Origin: Sphaerochaeta pleomorpha str. Grapes
GTDB taxonomy: Bacteria > Spirochaetota > Spirochaetia > Sphaerochaetales > Sphaerochaetaceae
Assembly: GCF_000236685.1 (NCBI RefSeq)
Contig: NC_016633.1
Location: 1,860,001-1,924,000, forward strand
DNA length: 64,000 nt
Direction of reading: 5' to 3'
Shown: piece by piece, positions 8,853 to 18,146 of the stretch
Numbering within the stretch: position 1 is the first letter of the stretch
Layout: each line of letters starts with the position of its first letter
Notes under the pieces: model-generated
Told to the model about the DNA's origin: nothing
Databases searched by the model: none
What the model saw: only the letters and a program-made list of their open reading frames with translations
Program-made: the position numbers and the translations under genes

Positions 8853-9359
8853 ATGGAAGCAATCAATACAAGAAGAAGTATAAGAACCTATACAGATCAA
8901 GAAATAGAAAGCGATAAAATCGAGAAACTACTGAGAGCCGGGATGCAGGCACCCTCGTCAGGAAACCAGCAAAGCTGGGAGTTTTTGGTCATCCAGGACA
9001 AAGAAAGCTTGGACATCCTCTCACTGATGAGTCCCTATTCAAGACTTGCAGCAAAGGCTTCCCTGGTTATCATTCCTTTAAACAACGATGACAGATTAAA
9101 ATTTGCCGAGAACTGGCAGCAAGACCTGAGTGCAGCTACTGAGAACATCCTGTTGGAAGCTGTTGCATTAGGTTTGGGAACCGTATGGCTCGGAGTGGCC
9201 CCCAACGAAGAGAAAATTGGCTATATAGCCAATTGTTTCGAGCTCCCTGCCAATCTCAAACCCTTTGCCCTCATAGCCATCGGCTACCCGGCAAAAGGAA
9301 GCGAAAACAAGTTCGTAGACCGGTATGACAAGACAAGGGTACATTACGAGAAATATTGA
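8853..9359 (+). CDS. Nitroreductase-family FMN oxidoreductase
   Basis: 168-residue FMN-dependent nitroreductase of the short type. N-terminal RRSIRTY motif, APSSGNQQSW at about residues 33-42 (FMN phosphate site), and the C-terminal segment AVALGLGTVWLGV. Such enzymes use NAD(P)H to reduce nitro compounds, quinones or flavins; the native substrate cannot be told. GAGGT lies about 6 bases before ATG. It stands alone, converging on the diguanylate cyclase gene. Confidence 0.88.
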   Translation: MEAINTRRSIRTYTDQEIESDKIEKLLRAGMQAPSSGNQQSWEFLVIQDKESLDILSLMSPYSRLAAKASLVIIPLNNDDRLKFAENWQQDLSAATENILLEAVALGLGTVWLGVAPNEEKIGYIANCFELPANLKPFALIAIGYPAKGSENKFVDRYDKTRVHYEKY

Positions 9360-9545
9360 GACAAAAAACCCTGGCAGTACTACAAACTAGCAGGGGTTGC
9401 CACGTTTCTAATTAATAAGCGCTTGTGTTGGCCTGGATTCATTTTCCTTGCTTCTTTTTTCATACAAGGAAGAGGAAAATCATTATGGGGACAAACCTGC
9501 TTGGATTCTCTTTGCAGTAGAAAAGCCCATTGCTCCGAGATTATA

Positions 9546-10991
9546 TCATCCTTGCAAAACAGCTCGGTCTTTGCCCTCGCGTTTCGCCCTATAGAGTGCC
9601 TTATCGGTACGTGAAAGAAGGCTCTCTATGGAGTCATCCTCCTTCAGTTCAGCGACCCCTATACTTATAGTAAGTACGAAATCCATTAAGGCATCACTAC
9701 CAGCGACGTGCGAACGAAGTTGATTTGCTATAGCAACCCCTTCAAGCCCCTTTGTCTTTGGAAGAATGAGCAAGAATTCATCCCCACCCCAACGGCCAAA
9801 GCTATCTGTTATGTGTAACGTAGAGTTCACTAGTTGAGTGAACTTGACCAAGGCATCGTCTCCGGCTATATGTCCGTAAGTATCGTTAATCTCCTTGAAA
9901 TTATCCAAGTCGATCATCAATACCGAGAAAGTGCCCCCAGAACGCTGGCAAAGGGAAAACTCGGTAAGGAGCCTGTGATCGAGTTCCATCCGATTGTTTA
10001 TCTGGGTAAGATGATCGAGACGGGAAGAATCCTCGAGTTTTTGGTTATATTTATTGACTATCCTGATGCTGGTCAATAGCGCCAAGACCGAAGCAACGAA
10101 CCCTATCAATATTGTCTTCAGCAGCATCGCCCTTATAAGCTTGAGGGAAACCCGTTCGTCCTGCTCTACGATGATATACCACTTGAGATCCGGGATATAG
10201 CGAGAGGTCAAGAGTATACTTCCCTTGGTTCCCGCATACTGAGTATCAAGGGTCCTCGCTTTGGAGTCCAGGATAGCATTGGCAATCTTGTCGATTCCAA
10301 AGGTAGTATGAATGTTTCGTTTCTCGATGATATTCATATCTGAATGAGCCTGTATCAAACCCGATTCATCGACCATATAGACTACCCGTCCGAAGGTCTT
10401 CTGGGTCTTTTGAAGCAGTGCGGCAATATCAGACATATCCACACCGACCCCAACAACCCCGAGAAGTTCCCCAGTAGTGCTCTCAACCCGGTAATTGATA
10501 AATATGGTGAGTTTACCTGCACTGACCTCATCTGTATCTACATCAAGGGCAACACCCTGTTGAGAATTGATAAAATCATAATACCAGATATCATGGGCAT
10601 TTTCTGTGCTGATCTCTTTGTATACACCTTGGTAGCTATAATAGCGTAAAGTCTTCGCTGAGACAAAGAAAGAAGTGGCAAACCCATGTTCAATACGTAT
10701 GGACTCGAGATATTTCTCTATTTTCCTAGAATCAATCTCTCCATCCTCAATCCAGTCGATCAAGAACGTATCGCGAGCCATCAGGGAGGAAGCAAGAAGC
10801 GGGTCCTGCAATCTGGTACTGATTTCCCAATCGATAAGGTCACGGACCAACGGCAAAGAGGTCGTGATCAATTCTTCACGGATAGAATCCCTTTGCACAT
10901 AATAATTAAGGAGCCCTACTGCGATGAAGGATGGAATAAGTATCAACATGAGCAATATTGTCAGCTTATAGTGGGTCAACTTTTTAATCAT
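9546..10991 (-). CDS. Membrane diguanylate cyclase with extracytoplasmic Cache-type sensor
   Basis: 481 residues: transmembrane helix at about 9-28, a periplasmic sensor of dCache style (about 35-285; the ending PDLKWYIIVEQDE is characteristic), a second transmembrane helix at about 290-312, then a GGDEF domain with an intact GGDEF catalytic loop. This should make cyclic-di-GMP from GTP in response to an external ligand. The product-inhibition site expected five residues before the loop (RxxD) reads HITD, so feedback inhibition is probably lost. The start has no strong ribosome site. No receptor partner or c-di-GMP effector gene is adjacent. Confidence 0.9.
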   Translation of the reverse strand: MIKKLTHYKLTILLMLILIPSFIAVGLLNYYVQRDSIREELITTSLPLVRDLIDWEISTRLQDPLLASSLMARDTFLIDWIEDGEIDSRKIEKYLESIRIEHGFATSFFVSAKTLRYYSYQGVYKEISTENAHDIWYYDFINSQQGVALDVDTDEVSAGKLTIFINYRVESTTGELLGVVGVGVDMSDIAALLQKTQKTFGRVVYMVDESGLIQAHSDMNIIEKRNIHTTFGIDKIANAILDSKARTLDTQYAGTKGSILLTSRYIPDLKWYIIVEQDERVSLKLIRAMLLKTILIGFVASVLALLTSIRIVNKYNQKLEDSSRLDHLTQINNRMELDHRLLTEFSLCQRSGGTFSVLMIDLDNFKEINDTYGHIAGDDALVKFTQLVNSTLHITDSFGRWGGDEFLLILPKTKGLEGVAIANQLRSHVAGSDALMDFVLTISIGVAELKEDDSIESLLSRTDKALYRAKREGKDRAVLQG

Positions 10992-11201
10992 GATGTCGAG
11001 TATATCCTAGTTTACAGAAGGCATCTATATTTTTTATCCAGTTTCATCAATAGCCATAGGTAAGAATCTCTTTGCACCACCAATAATAGCTGAATCAGGG
11101 GAAGTGATTTCACTCATATTGTATGGGTAGAAGCAGTGAGGTATCAATAGGTATCGAGTACCGCACAGAACAGGAAGAAATGCGTCTGTAAAGATAGCCT
11201 A

Positions 11202-11238
11202 AGTGGAGGCGGGGTCTTGTCATCCTATCGCCTCCACT
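11202..11238. terminator. Stem-loop at 3' end of the aldarate operon
   Basis: Perfect 10-base stem AGTGGAGGCG/CGCCTCCACT with a 17-base loop, 10 bases beyond the stop of garD. The T-rich side (CTTTT) is on the plus strand, not after the minus-strand transcript, so it may act as a 3'-end stabilising hairpin rather than a classical terminator. Confidence 0.5.
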
Positions 11239-11247
11239 CTTTTCCAA

Positions 11248-12762
11248 TCAGGTAATCGGGGCCGGGTTGAACACACACAAAAAATTATGCAACCCGTATT
11301 GCTCTGCAAACGTCTTCTTCCGGCCGCTGGCAACATCAATGATCAAATTGAACAACCTGAGTCCGACTTGTTCGACTGTCTCTTCACCGGTAGCTATGCC
11401 ACCGGCATTCAAGTCGATCAGATCATCCCAATGCTGTTTCAAATCATTGCGGGAACACACCTTGATAACAGGAGCCTCACTAAGCCCATAGGGAGTTCCC
11501 CTGCCTGTCATGAATACCTGCAGGGCAATCCCACTGGCTAGCTGGGAAGGTCCGCAGACAATATCGCTTGCTGGCGTGGCTGCAAAGATTAATCCGTGTT
11601 TGGTAGGCAGCTCGCCTGGTCCGATTACCTCGACAATGGGGGAATGGCCACTCTTGGCAATGGAGCCCATTGCTTTTTCAACAATATTGGAAAGACCGCC
11701 TTTTTTATTGCCTGGGGTTGGATTCGCAGAGCGGTCTACCATTCCTTTGGCAAGGTAATCGTCGTACCACCCGATTTCCTTTGCAAGCTTGTCCCTCGCC
11801 TCTTTGTCTACACACCTCAAGGCTAGCAGGTGTACGCCGTCGCGGACCTCGGTCACCTCGCTGAACATGACCGTGGAGCCGGCTTTTACCAAAAGGTCGG
11901 AAGCAAACCCTGCACTGGGGTTGGCCGTAATGCCACTGAAGGCATCACTGCCACCGCATTGCATACCAATACAGAGTTTTGACAGGGGAAGTGTTGTCCG
12001 CTTGCGCTCGTTAAGCACCTTCAGCTTGGTTTCAGCCATGCTAAGAAGCGCCTGCATCATCGCACCGTATCCTGGATAATCCTGGAGTATCACGACATTG
12101 TCCTTGTTGATTTCCTCGCTTTCAAGCAGTTTATCAACCGTAAGCTTCTCACACCCTAAACCAACGACCATAATCTGGCCACCGAAATTGGGATTACGCA
12201 TCAGATTTTTAATCGATCGGATAGGAATCTGGGCATCAGGCGCGTTGATGGCAACGCCACAACCATAGGCGTGGTTGAGAGCCACGACATCCTCGACATT
12301 CGGATAGTTGGGAAGCAAGGATTTGCGAATCTGGGTAACCAACTGGTCCACAACAGGGGACACACACTGTACAGTTGTGGTAATGGCAAACAGATTCCGC
12401 GTTCCTGCATAACTATCGGGACCATTGTCATAGCCTTCAAACGTCTCTAATGGCGGATCAGGGAGAAAATCCGGACAGGGATGACCAAATTCCATTGCAT
12501 CAAGGCCAGGTTGATCAGGAAGAGCCAAAGAAGTCTCGTTGATCCAACCGCCTTTAGGGACATCCTTGAGCAAATACCCCAGGACAACCCCATAGCGCAG
12601 AACAGCCTGCCCTTTTTTCAAGTCTGCAAGTGCAACTTTATGTGCCTGGGGGATATCCTCTTTAAGAATTACCCCTTCAGGGAACATTGTCCCCTTGGTA
12701 GCGGCTTCGGTAAGGATTGCAACGTTATCATTGGCATCTATCTTGATCAATTGAACCATCAT
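11248..12762 (-). CDS. garD: Galactarate dehydratase (GarD, UxaA family)
   Basis: Iron-dependent dehydratase converting galactarate to 5-keto-4-deoxy-D-glucarate. 504 residues, close to E. coli GarD (523). N-terminal SAF domain (about 1-95) and the large C-terminal dehydratase domain carry family stretches such as NHAYGCGVAINAPDAQIPIR, QCGGSDAFSG, MFSEVTEVRDG, DRSANPTPGNKKGGL and TGRGTPYG, and the protein ends FNPAPIT (PVT in E. coli). Two adjacent ATGs exist (12762 and 12759); the first overlaps the tctA stop as ATGA, while the second is better spaced (6 bases) from GGGAG. Last gene of the aldarate operon. Confidence 0.92.
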   Translation of the reverse strand: MMVQLIKIDANDNVAILTEAATKGTMFPEGVILKEDIPQAHKVALADLKKGQAVLRYGVVLGYLLKDVPKGGWINETSLALPDQPGLDAMEFGHPCPDFLPDPPLETFEGYDNGPDSYAGTRNLFAITTTVQCVSPVVDQLVTQIRKSLLPNYPNVEDVVALNHAYGCGVAINAPDAQIPIRSIKNLMRNPNFGGQIMVVGLGCEKLTVDKLLESEEINKDNVVILQDYPGYGAMMQALLSMAETKLKVLNERKRTTLPLSKLCIGMQCGGSDAFSGITANPSAGFASDLLVKAGSTVMFSEVTEVRDGVHLLALRCVDKEARDKLAKEIGWYDDYLAKGMVDRSANPTPGNKKGGLSNIVEKAMGSIAKSGHSPIVEVIGPGELPTKHGLIFAATPASDIVCGPSQLASGIALQVFMTGRGTPYGLSEAPVIKVCSRNDLKQHWDDLIDLNAGGIATGEETVEQVGLRLFNLIIDVASGRKKTFAEQYGLHNFLCVFNPAPIT

Positions 12763-14255
12763 ACACTCCCTTTCCCGTTTGCCATCCGTTTCTTTGCCCG
12801 GTATTCATCATAAAAAGCCCATACAAGGGAAAGAAGGATCAAAACCCATATGACATTGCCGATGGGACGGCTGAAGAAACAGGAGAGAGACCCGCCCGAT
12901 CCCTTGATAGAATCGATGAAATACTTCTCCAAATCGTCACCTAGGATGAATCCGATAAGAAAGGAGGGAACGCTGAGACCAAACTTTGTCAGCACATACC
13001 CAAATACTCCAAAAAGCAGCATAGTCCAGACATCAAACATATTCCCGTTCTGCACAGCATAGGAACCAACGGTACACAGCAAGATAATTACCGGGTAAAT
13101 CCTGGTCCGGGGGAAGTTGATTATCTTAACGATATACTTGATAGGATAGAACATCACCAAGAACATAAGGATATTTGCAATACCCATGGCAATGAGAATC
13201 GTCTGCCAGGTGCCAGGATTGTTTGTGATGAACAACGGACCTACCTGGATACCCTGCAACATGAAGGCACCGATAAGCACGGCAGTGGTACTGTCTCCCG
13301 GGATCCCTAGTGAGAGAAGCGGTATCAAGGCTCCGCCGGTCAAGCCATTGTTTGCCGTTTCCGAGGCGACCAGACCGTCAACAATGCCAGTTCCAAACTT
13401 CTCTGGGTGTTTCGAGCCATTCTTTGCCTGGGAATAGGACAAAAGAGAGGCGGCACTGCCACCAACCCCGGGAAGGACACCGATAAAAGTACCGATGATG
13501 CCTGAACGAAGGAGGTTCAATTTCTGATCCTTGAAATCCTTGAACGAAAACTTCCGTGTCGATTTTGAGACGTCTGCTTTCATATGGGGGTCTTTCATAC
13601 CTGTCTCGGCTTCCTGGAATATCTGCACCAAGGCAAATAGGCCAATAAGCACAGGAAGAAGCTGGAAACCCATCCGGAGGTCCATATTCAAAAAGTCTGG
13701 GACCATTCGAATCTTATTGTTATCGGGAAATTGCCCGATGAGGGAAACCAGTACCCCAAGGAACCCTGCGAAGAATCCCTTGACCATACTTCCTTTACTC
13801 AACGCCGCAATAATTGTCAAAGCAAATACGATGATCAGGAATTTCTCGATGGCCGAGAAATTGATAGCAACCCGTGCCAAAGGTGGGGTAAAGAACCAAA
13901 GGCAAATCAAGCTGATTAGACCACCTACCAAACTGGCTGTGATACCAATACGAAGCGCCCTTGTCCCTTCCCCTTTCTTGGTCATCGGAAACCCTTCGAA
14001 CCCAGTACAGATCGAAGAAGGGGTTCCTGGAATATTAATGAGAATAGCGGGGATCAACCCACCTGATATTCCTCCGACATACAACCCAAGCAAAAGAAAC
14101 AACGACGTATTAAGGTCATAGGCATAGGTCAAGGGGAGAAAAATGGCAATGGCCATGGTAGCGGTCATCCCGGGCAACGCACCGAAAATAATACCTACCA
14201 CGACACCAATAAAAGACATCATGAGTTGGATAACACCAAATGAAAACACTTCCAT
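12759..14255 (-). CDS. tctA: Tripartite tricarboxylate-type transporter, large membrane subunit TctA
   Basis: 498-residue membrane protein with about 11-12 hydrophobic segments and TctA landmarks: GALPGMTATMAIA near the N-terminus, IPGTPSSICTGFEG at about 75-90, GVLPGVGGSAASLLSYSQAK near 240-260 and LGIPGDSTTAVLIGA near 315. TctA forms the transport channel driven by the ion gradient, with TctB and the binding protein TctC, all encoded here. The AGGAGG ribosome site is 9 bases before ATG. Its position between aldarate catabolic genes points to galactarate/glucarate as cargo, which is inferred. Confidence 0.92.
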   Translation of the reverse strand: MEVFSFGVIQLMMSFIGVVVGIIFGALPGMTATMAIAIFLPLTYAYDLNTSLFLLLGLYVGGISGGLIPAILINIPGTPSSICTGFEGFPMTKKGEGTRALRIGITASLVGGLISLICLWFFTPPLARVAINFSAIEKFLIIVFALTIIAALSKGSMVKGFFAGFLGVLVSLIGQFPDNNKIRMVPDFLNMDLRMGFQLLPVLIGLFALVQIFQEAETGMKDPHMKADVSKSTRKFSFKDFKDQKLNLLRSGIIGTFIGVLPGVGGSAASLLSYSQAKNGSKHPEKFGTGIVDGLVASETANNGLTGGALIPLLSLGIPGDSTTAVLIGAFMLQGIQVGPLFITNNPGTWQTILIAMGIANILMFLVMFYPIKYIVKIINFPRTRIYPVIILLCTVGSYAVQNGNMFDVWTMLLFGVFGYVLTKFGLSVPSFLIGFILGDDLEKYFIDSIKGSGGSLSCFFSRPIGNVIWVLILLSLVWAFYDEYRAKKRMANGKGSV

Positions 14256-14272
14256 AGAATTTCTCCTCCTAT

Positions 14273-14728
14273 TTAGGGCAATGTGATCTTGAAAACTTGT
14301 CCAAAGATAAACCAGACCAGTACTGAGGAGACTACCGAGATGATCAGAGAAATCAGCAAGGATTTGAAATCTGAGTTAGACCAAAACGTACGCGTCTTGA
14401 AGGCAATCGGAATCGAAGCGAGTTGTTTCGCTCCACAGAACAGGACGTTGAATAAAAAGACAAAGAGAATGGAGGCAGGGAGAAATCCGATAAGTTCCAT
14501 GGCAGGAAAATAGGCGACAAGCAGAACCAGCGTCCCCAAGAGTCTGAACTTATCCCAGTTTTCTACAAAAAACCGGTAACCCTTCACCTTGAAGACCGGT
14601 TTCCCTTCCTTTTTGCATTTCAGCAGATGTTGCACAAACAGTATGGCTAAAAGGATGGCGAGAATTCCCATGATTATCGGAGGAAAAATCCAATGGGAAG
14701 TGGAGGGTTTGTAACTTACTTTAAACAT
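14273..14728 (-). CDS. tctB: Tripartite tricarboxylate-type transporter, small membrane subunit TctB
   Basis: 151 residues with four predicted hydrophobic segments (about 15-32, 60-78, 80-98 and 125-147), the expected size and topology of TctB. Sequence identity in this family is low, so the call rests mainly on topology and on lying between tctC and tctA. GAGGAG is 6 bases before the ATG; 17 bases separate it from tctA. Confidence 0.82.
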   Translation of the reverse strand: MFKVSYKPSTSHWIFPPIIMGILAILLAILFVQHLLKCKKEGKPVFKVKGYRFFVENWDKFRLLGTLVLLVAYFPAMELIGFLPASILFVFLFNVLFCGAKQLASIPIAFKTRTFWSNSDFKSLLISLIISVVSSVLVWFIFGQVFKITLP

Positions 14729-14749
14729 ATGCTTCTCCTCAGATAATGA

Positions 14750-14770
14750 CTGCAGGCAAAAAGCCTGCAG
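14750..14770 (-). promoter_or_regulatory. Intercistronic stem-loop between tctC and tctB
   Basis: Perfect 8-base stem CTGCAGGC/GCCTGCAG around an AAAAA loop, in the 63-base gap after the binding-protein gene. No T-run follows. It probably protects the upstream tctC message and helps the binding protein exceed the membrane subunits. Confidence 0.6.
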
Positions 14771-14791
14771 CCAACGTATGAATTCGATTTC

Positions 14792-15829
14792 TTACAATAC
14801 CAAATCATCCAATGAAGGTGCATTGTCGATCAAGGACTGCAAACCATCACGCTTGTCATAGATGAATGTCTTGCTGTCAGCAGCATTCAAATACTTACCT
14901 GGGCGATAGCTCATCTTTGCAAGGTCGGCAATCAAGCCTGGATCAGCATTGACTTTCTTCATTGCTGCATCGAGTTCGGAAACCAGAGCAGCGGGGAAGT
15001 CCTTGGGCAGGTAGATGAGGAAATCTTTGGCGAAACGGAATTCCTTTCCATTCATGGTAATCTTCTGGTCAGCATAGGAGAGAGCAGAGACTCCGTCAAT
15101 GTTATCCATCAAACCCATGTACTTGAGGGCAATCTTCTGGTCATCGGTCTGGGTATACTGCAACAAACTGGTATAGTCGGCGAACATTACGTCGCAGTTG
15201 CCATCCCAGATCAGCTGGAGCTTGTCACCGGTTGAACCACCGATTACAACGACGATTCTCTTGGCAATAGCATCGCCATAGGTGTCTTTTACCCACTGCC
15301 AGAATACCGTGAAAGCAACCTGGGAAACACCACCGGCCTCACAAGCCATCCTGACGATAGCCTCAGGATTCTGTTTCAAGTATTCAGGAATCTCAGCAAG
15401 GCTGTTATAGGGTGCGTTGATGCCTGCGGCCCAGCAAGAACCTGGGTTCTGGGCAATACGGGGACCGACTACCATGTTTTCCAGGCTATACATTTTGTCA
15501 TAGGCCCCGAAGGAGATGCCAAGATAGGTCATATCGTGGAACATCATGATGGTATTCCCGTCGGGCTTTGCTGTCTTGATCGCATCCAAAGCCTTGGCAG
15601 CACCAACTGCATCGACTTTCATGTTCGCGCCAAGCTCTTTGGCAAGGTAACGGCTGACTGTCTCCGCAATAAGATAGGAATCGCCTCCGGTTGAGGTCGA
15701 ACCAATTACGACACGCACGTTTTTCCCGTTGAAAGTAGGAACCGCGGTCTGATCTTCCCCAGTACCATTGGCAAACACAACAGAGCCAGCCAACAAAAGG
15801 GAAAAAGCCAATACCAAAATCTTTTTCAT
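14792..15829 (-). CDS. tctC: Tripartite tricarboxylate-type transporter, periplasmic binding protein TctC
   Basis: 345 residues. Signal peptide at about 1-21 (MKKILVLAFSLLLAGSVVFA, then NGTGE), followed by a TctC/Bug-type binding fold; family features include VGSTSTGGDSYLIAETVSRYL-like phosphate-loop style near the start, NTIMMFHDMTYL and GSTGDKLQLIWDG. ATG at 15829 is chosen because AGGAG lies 7 bases upstream and the signal peptide begins there; upstream extension is not supported. It binds the substrate outside the membrane and delivers it to TctAB. Aldarate specificity is inferred from the operon. Confidence 0.87.
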   Translation of the reverse strand: MKKILVLAFSLLLAGSVVFANGTGEDQTAVPTFNGKNVRVVIGSTSTGGDSYLIAETVSRYLAKELGANMKVDAVGAAKALDAIKTAKPDGNTIMMFHDMTYLGISFGAYDKMYSLENMVVGPRIAQNPGSCWAAGINAPYNSLAEIPEYLKQNPEAIVRMACEAGGVSQVAFTVFWQWVKDTYGDAIAKRIVVVIGGSTGDKLQLIWDGNCDVMFADYTSLLQYTQTDDQKIALKYMGLMDNIDGVSALSYADQKITMNGKEFRFAKDFLIYLPKDFPAALVSELDAAMKKVNADPGLIADLAKMSYRPGKYLNAADSKTFIYDKRDGLQSLIDNAPSLDDLVL

Positions 15830-15890
15830 GTACAATCTCCTTATTTCTCTCCCGTTACCGGGAAAAATGCTCTTCAATACCGCTCAGGCC

Positions 15891-16778
15891 CTATAGCAAA
15901 CCCATGGTCTGCATGACACAGCGAAGCGTTTCTCTCTGCTCATCGCTCAATGAGGCAATAGGGTCGAGACATTTGCCTACCTTAATGCCTTCAAGCTCCA
16001 ACCCTTCCTTGATTACCTGGGGAAACGTCCCCATCCCGGTTGCAATGCGCAAGGGGGCCAACGTGAACTGGGCTTCAAGGGCGCCGGCCAAATCCCCTGC
16101 AATATATTTGTCATATATGTCGGCTGTGATACGGGGGGCGACATTCGCACAGGAGGCAATAGCCCCGACAGCCCCATAACAGAGCCCTGCGTAAATAAGC
16201 GTATCGCGTCCCAAAAGGACTCCGAATTCATCGTTTCCCCGAGTCAGGCGAATATATTCCTCAGTGTTGGTAAAGTCCCCGGTACTATCCTTGACTCCGA
16301 CAATATTCTTGATTTCAGAAAGCCGGGCGATGGTCTTGGGTTCGATATGCACGTTTGTCTTCGGACGATTGTTATAGATAATAACCGGAAGATCAGTATT
16401 CGCAGCTATGGTCTTATAGAACCCATATAGCTCTTCCTGGGTCTGGGAGATAAACATGGGAGTCAAAACACTGACCGCCTCGACCTTGCATTCCTGGGCA
16501 ATCTTTACCAATTCAATAGCCCCACGGGTGGTGATACTGTTAGCCCCTGCGTAGACAGGCACTCTGTTGGCAACCTGGTCTACCGTAATCTCGAAAATCC
16601 TTCTGCTCTGCTCGGGGGTAAAGGCATAGAACTCGCCGGTGGTGCCCAAGGGAAAAATGCCATGGACTCCATTGGCTATCAGGCGGTCGATCATTATCCG
16701 ATACACCGATTCATTGAACGAACCATCCTCATGCAACGGCGAGATAACCGGTGGAATAATACCATAGGGTTTAAACAT
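15891..16778 (-). CDS. DapA-superfamily lyase, candidate 5-keto-4-deoxyglucarate aldolase
   Basis: 295-residue class I aldolase of the DHDPS/NAL superfamily: GTTGEF at about 45-50, YNNRP with the catalytic Tyr near 134 and GVKDSTGD with the Schiff-base Lys near 162. In the operon it sits between gudD/garD, which make 5-keto-4-deoxyglucarate, and garR, which reduces tartronate semialdehyde. That places it as the enzyme cleaving 5-keto-4-deoxyglucarate to pyruvate and tartronate semialdehyde, a step done by unrelated GarL in E. coli. The alternative is KdgD-type dehydratase/decarboxylase activity giving 2-ketoglutarate semialdehyde, but then garR would be unexplained. ATG 16778 is preferred (AGGAGG 8 bases upstream) over a TTG just before it. 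Confidence 0.85.
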   Translation of the reverse strand: MFKPYGIIPPVISPLHEDGSFNESVYRIMIDRLIANGVHGIFPLGTTGEFYAFTPEQSRRIFEITVDQVANRVPVYAGANSITTRGAIELVKIAQECKVEAVSVLTPMFISQTQEELYGFYKTIAANTDLPVIIYNNRPKTNVHIEPKTIARLSEIKNIVGVKDSTGDFTNTEEYIRLTRGNDEFGVLLGRDTLIYAGLCYGAVGAIASCANVAPRITADIYDKYIAGDLAGALEAQFTLAPLRIATGMGTFPQVIKEGLELEGIKVGKCLDPIASLSDEQRETLRCVMQTMGLL

Positions 16779-16790
16779 CAAAAGATCCTC

Positions 16791-18137
16791 CTACCGTACC
16801 ATTGCCGGTTTTTTAGGGTTGAATTCCCAACCGGGAATAAGGTATTGCATACCAGCAGCATCATTTCTTGCACCAAGACAGTGTTTTTCATAGACTTCGT
16901 TTGCCTTGAGAATCTGTTCCATATCGACATCGATCCCCAAACCCGGTCTGGAGGAAACTTCAAGATACCCGTCCTTGATAACTGGTGGCACGTGGGTAAG
17001 CCTTTCGGTTCCTTCCTGCCAGATCCAATGGGTGTCGATGGCAGTAGGATTACCGGGAACAGCTGCCGCTACATGTGCGATCATAGCAAGGGAAATATCG
17101 AAATGGTTGTTTGAATGACTTCCCCAGGTAAGTCCAAGCTCATCACAGAGCTGACCAACCCGCACAGCCCCGCCCATGGTCCAGAAATGGCAATCGGCAA
17201 GGGGAATGTCGACACTCTGCAAAGCCAGGGAGTGGGCCATCTGCCTCCAATCGGTGGCAATCATATTCGTGGCAGTAGGCAAACCGGTTGCACGGCGGAA
17301 CTCCGCCATGATCTCGCGCCCGCTGTAGGTACCTTCGGCTCCACAGGGATCTTCGCAATAGGTGAGAATTCCGTGCATATCCTTGCAAAGTTCAATAGCT
17401 TCCTTGAGGGACCAGCCTCCGTTGGGGTCAAGGGTGATACGTGCTTCGGGAAAGGCTTCTTTCAAAGCACGGATGGCTTTCATCTCTTCCTTGCCCTCGA
17501 ACACTCCGCCCTTGAGTTTGAAATCGGAAAAACCATAGAGTTCTTTGCTTGCCTTGGCCAAGGCAACGATTGACTCCGGGGTAACAGCCTCTTCGCGTCT
17601 GAGTCGGTACCAGTCAACCTTACTTTCCTCTTCACTAAGATAGGGAAGGTCAGTCTTGTTCCTGTCTGCAACGTAGAAAAGATAGCCAAGTACCTTTACT
17701 TTATTCCGGACTTGTCCATCACCGAGCAACTGGGCCACGGGAACTTCAAGGAACTTGCCCAAAAGGTCCAACAAAGGGGCTTCAATGGCAGTAAGCACAT
17801 GGATTCCGGTCCTCAGGTCGAAGGTCTGCTGTCCACGAACATCATCTTCCTGGTTGCCCAGGGCCTTTTTCACCTGCAAGAGCGTCTGCTTATACTGGGA
17901 AACCAACGTTCCGACTACCAGGTCTTTAACTTGGTTCAGAGCCGCGGTAATCTTCTCCCCGCCAGGGACTTCCCCCACACCCAAAAGGCCGTTGCTGTCG
18001 GTCAAGACAACAATGTTACGGGTAAAGTAGGGTCCATGGGCCCCGCTAAGATTCAGCAGCATGCTGTCGCGTCCGGCTACCGGATACACCTGCATAGCAA
18101 CAATGGAGGGAATGTTCTTTTTTTCAATGCTGTTCAT
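16791..18137 (-). CDS. gudD: Glucarate dehydratase (enolase superfamily)
   Basis: 448 residues, matching E. coli GudD (446) over its full length. Dehydrates D-glucarate (and idarate) to 5-keto-4-deoxyglucarate using Mg2+. Seen: [13 protein letters not shown] near the N-terminus, catalytic FKLKGG near 207, metal ligands in [17 protein letters not shown] and [12 protein letters not shown], and the catalytic His in [16 protein letters not shown]-terminus [12 protein letters not shown]. Ribosome site overlaps the garR stop (9 bases between genes). Confidence 0.95.
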   Translation of the reverse strand: MNSIEKKNIPSIVAMQVYPVAGRDSMLLNLSGAHGPYFTRNIVVLTDSNGLLGVGEVPGGEKITAALNQVKDLVVGTLVSQYKQTLLQVKKALGNQEDDVRGQQTFDLRTGIHVLTAIEAPLLDLLGKFLEVPVAQLLGDGQVRNKVKVLGYLFYVADRNKTDLPYLSEEESKVDWYRLRREEAVTPESIVALAKASKELYGFSDFKLKGGVFEGKEEMKAIRALKEAFPEARITLDPNGGWSLKEAIELCKDMHGILTYCEDPCGAEGTYSGREIMAEFRRATGLPTATNMIATDWRQMAHSLALQSVDIPLADCHFWTMGGAVRVGQLCDELGLTWGSHSNNHFDISLAMIAHVAAAVPGNPTAIDTHWIWQEGTERLTHVPPVIKDGYLEVSSRPGLGIDVDMEQILKANEVYEKHCLGARNDAAGMQYLIPGWEFNPKKPAMVR

Positions 18138-18146
18138 GTTTCTTTC

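Noticed and set aside
9364-9400. Possible hairpin AACCCTG...CAGGGGTT after the nitroreductase gene
   Set aside because: Imperfect stem, long loop and no T-run.
11000-11120. Minus-strand peptide MSEITSPDSAIIGGAKRFLP resembling the C-terminus of a ROK protein
   Set aside because: Only about 27 codons, no upstream continuation in frame; too short to call a pseudogene.
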